Below, in pieces: positions 13,801 through 15,161 of a stretch of 15,161 nucleotides of DNA; the first letter of the stretch is position 1, and every line of letters starts with the position of its first letter. The DNA lies in NCBI GenBank assembly GCA_000431515.1, contig HF991304.1, positions 1 through 15,161 on the forward strand, in the 5' to 3' direction. Source of the stretch: Clostridium sp. CAG:632. GTDB taxonomy: Bacteria; Bacillota; Clostridia; Lachnospirales; Lachnospiraceae. The notes below the pieces were generated by a model. The model was given only the letters and a program-made list of their open reading frames with translations, ran no database searches and was not told where the DNA came from. Position numbers and translations under genes: made by a program.

Positions 13801-14370
13801 TTATGACTTGCGATTCAGTATATATCCCATCGCACCTCCGACAATTCCGCCGACAATGTGTGCCATATTGGAAATATTGTCCTTCACTGCGAAGCAATCA
13901 TAGACCTGCTGCCCGATAAAGATTACGGCAACCAGAATAAATGTAATCGGGATTTCTCCCTGCTTAAACTCCGTAAAAGATGCCAGCAGGATAAACGCAA
14001 ATACAACACCGCTTGCGCCGCAGAGTGCGATGTTCCAGAAAAATATGTAATTGATCAATCCGGTCGCCAGTGCTGTGATACCAATTACCTCCAGCAGGGT
14101 CTTCGACCCGTATTTCTCCTCCAGCATCGGTCCCAGAATCAGCAGGTACATCGCATTTCCGAGAAAATGCTCCCAGCCGCTGTGTCCGAATACATGCGTG
14201 ATCAGCCGCAGATATGTAAGCGGATTCCGAAGGGACGAATGGTAGGTCATAAATAACAGCTCTGTAATTCTTCCCTGCGTCAGGACTCCGGCCAGTGTGG
14301 CAGCGAAGCAGATCACTACAAAGCTTAAGACAACCGGTGAATTGAATGTGATTCTTAATTTGTGTTTCAT
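13801..14370 (-). CDS. Rhomboid family intramembrane serine protease
   Basis: Rhomboids cleave transmembrane proteins within the membrane. The 189-residue product has the minimal six-helix core. Catalytic S120 lies in GASG, and H171 lies in NMAHIVGGIVGGAMGY. The oxyanion-related N72 is in HFLGNAMYLLILGPMLE, preceded by HVFGHSGWEH (59-68), all diagnostic. AAGGAG lies 6 nt before the ATG and overlaps the end of the preceding small gene, whose stop is 10 bp upstream, which suggests translational coupling. The substrate is unknown. No extra domain is fused. Confidence 0.94.
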   Translation of the reverse strand: MKHKLRITFNSPVVLSFVVICFAATLAGVLTQGRITELLFMTYHSSLRNPLTYLRLITHVFGHSGWEHFLGNAMYLLILGPMLEEKYGSKTLLEVIGITALATGLINYIFFWNIALCGASGVVFAFILLASFTEFKQGEIPITFILVAVIFIGQQVYDCFAVKDNISNMAHIVGGIVGGAMGYILNRKS

Positions 14371-14380
14371 GGATGGCTCC

Positions 14381-14554
14381 TTACCCTATCATCTCATACT
14401 GCAGGCATTCATATTTCAGCCGGCTGCCCTCCTGTACTTCTGCCGGCAGCAATGCCCGCGCAACCAGCTTCACATCCTCTGTTTCAATATCTGTCCGTTT
14501 TAGATTCGCATAATCTCCATCAATTGATACTACTTCATAATACCAGGTTTCCAT
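14381..14554 (-). CDS. Small DUF3006-like protein, 57 residues
   Basis: A short gene fits exactly between the galactosidase and the rhomboid gene. AAAGGAG, overlapping the galactosidase stop region, lies 9 nt before the ATG at 14554. The product begins METWYYEVVSIDGDYANLKR and continues with a T/E/D segment, then LLPAEVQEGSRLKYE. The pattern of a beta strand, I(D/E)GDYA, a polar middle, then LP..VxEGxxL resembles DUF3006 proteins, small beta-barrel-like proteins of unknown role in Firmicutes. The tight spacing on both sides (15 and 10 bp) supports a genuine gene in the operon. The family call is by pattern memory and is moderately sure. Confidence 0.7.
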   Translation of the reverse strand: METWYYEVVSIDGDYANLKRTDIETEDVKLVARALLPAEVQEGSRLKYECLQYEMIG

Positions 14555-14569
14555 CGTTCCTGTCTCCTT

Positions 14570-15161
14570 TCATGCCTGCACCAGCGCTAAATGTATCTGT
14601 TCACTGTGATATTCCTCCATAATATATGGTAGCAGATACCCAATCTCCATTAATACATCCGCCGAGTAAATCTCGCCGGTCTCTGTATTCCTGTACTTTG
14701 CATGTTCCTGCAGACCTCGTAACCGCACATAAAGCGGCTTCATATTTCCTTCTATCCGGAGCTGTACCGTGCTCAGAAGACACTCTTCCTTCTGTCCGGA
14801 AACAAAGCTCCATGCGCATACTTCATCCCTGTATGGATCGCTCAGACGGTAATAATCACCATTTGCGATCAGGGGTGCATAGTTCTTATAGGTCTGAATG
14901 TCCTTTCGGATCTGCTCTTTCTCTTCCTTATCCAGCTTCGTCAGGTCAAATTCATATCCAAAGCTACCTGCCATTGCTACCGTTGCTCGCGTCCGCATAG
15001 ATGTCCTGCGTCCTGTCTGGTGGTTCGGAACCGCAGAAACGTGCGAGCCCACAGTAGATATCGGATATCCAAAGGAGGTTCCGTACTGGATCCGGGTACG
15101 GTTGATTGCATCGGTATTGTCACTGCACCAGATCTGCGGTGTATAATATAGCATTCCGGCA
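14570..15161 (-). CDS. Alpha-galactosidase, GH36, 3' part
   Basis: The enzyme hydrolyses terminal alpha-1,6-galactose from raffinose-family sugars and galactomannans. Only the C-terminal 197 residues are in the window; the frame runs off the edge at 15161, so the ATG at 15154 is internal. The segment PQIWCSDNTDAINRTRIQYG, followed by GTSFGYPISTVGSHVSAVPNH (in pieces), is highly typical of bacterial GH36. The aspartate in CSDNTD is the acid/base residue of the family. The nucleophile motif would lie upstream, outside the window. The remaining residues form the C-terminal beta domain. Family members are around 730 residues. The gene appears to be first of those visible in an operon with the small gene and the rhomboid. 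Confidence 0.92.
   Translation of the reverse strand, partial: AGMLYYTPQIWCSDNTDAINRTRIQYGTSFGYPISTVGSHVSAVPNHQTGRRTSMRTRATVAMAGSFGYEFDLTKLDKEEKEQIRKDIQTYKNYAPLIANGDYYRLSDPYRDEVCAWSFVSGQKEECLLSTVQLRIEGNMKPLYVRLRGLQEHAKYRNTETGEIYSADVLMEIGYLLPYIMEEYHSEQIHLALVQA

Noticed and set aside
13858..14256. Plus-strand frame opposite the rhomboid gene
   Set aside because: The rhomboid on the minus strand has all catalytic residues and a ribosome site; the opposite frame has neither.

Overview
The window looks like a chromosomal segment of a low-to-mid GC Gram-positive Clostridia, most likely a Lachnospiraceae gut species. This rests on strong AGGAGG-type ribosome binding sites before nearly every gene, the character of the flanking housekeeping and transport proteins, and the gene order of the CRISPR locus. 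The genus cannot be fixed from the sequence alone.

Positions 1-8900 hold a complete type I-B CRISPR-Cas operon on the minus strand, read from right to left: cas6, cas8 (with a predicted internal cas11), cas7, cas5, cas3, cas4, cas1, cas2. Most gaps between genes are under 80 bp and most genes have a strong Shine-Dalgarno site. A near-consensus promoter (TTGACA, 17 bp, TATTCT) at 8859-8887 drives the operon, and a perfect 19-bp palindrome lies just upstream of it. Cas6 would process the crRNA. Cas8, Cas11, Cas7 and Cas5 would form the Cascade surveillance complex, Cas3 would degrade the target, and Cas4, Cas1 and Cas2 would acquire spacers. No repeat-spacer array is visible; it probably starts beyond position 1, with 1-102 as part of its leader.

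Positions 8900-9268 are an AT-rich spacer with a long hairpin that probably terminates the next gene. Positions 9269-11699 hold a MATE-family exporter and, upstream of it, a cell-wall amidase lipoprotein, both on the minus strand. The amidase has its own promoter, divergent from that of a plus-strand EamA/DMT transporter (11887-12792). The transporter overlaps tail-to-tail with the minus-strand cluster that fills the rest of the window. Read right to left, that cluster is the 3' end of a GH36 alpha-galactosidase, a 57-codon DUF3006-like gene, a rhomboid protease, a GNAT acetyltransferase and a YaiI/YqxD-family (DUF188) protein.

The most notable points are the predicted Cas11 small subunit translated from inside cas8, a Cas5 enlarged by a charged coiled-coil segment, degenerate copies of the cas1 3' end in the cas1-cas2 gap, a tiny lysine-rich reading frame after cas2, a 15-bp tandem repeat at the amidase N-terminus, and a 27-bp imperfect duplication inside the EamA transporter. 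By eye the cas region is more AT-rich than the genes to its right, as expected for a mobile defence module.
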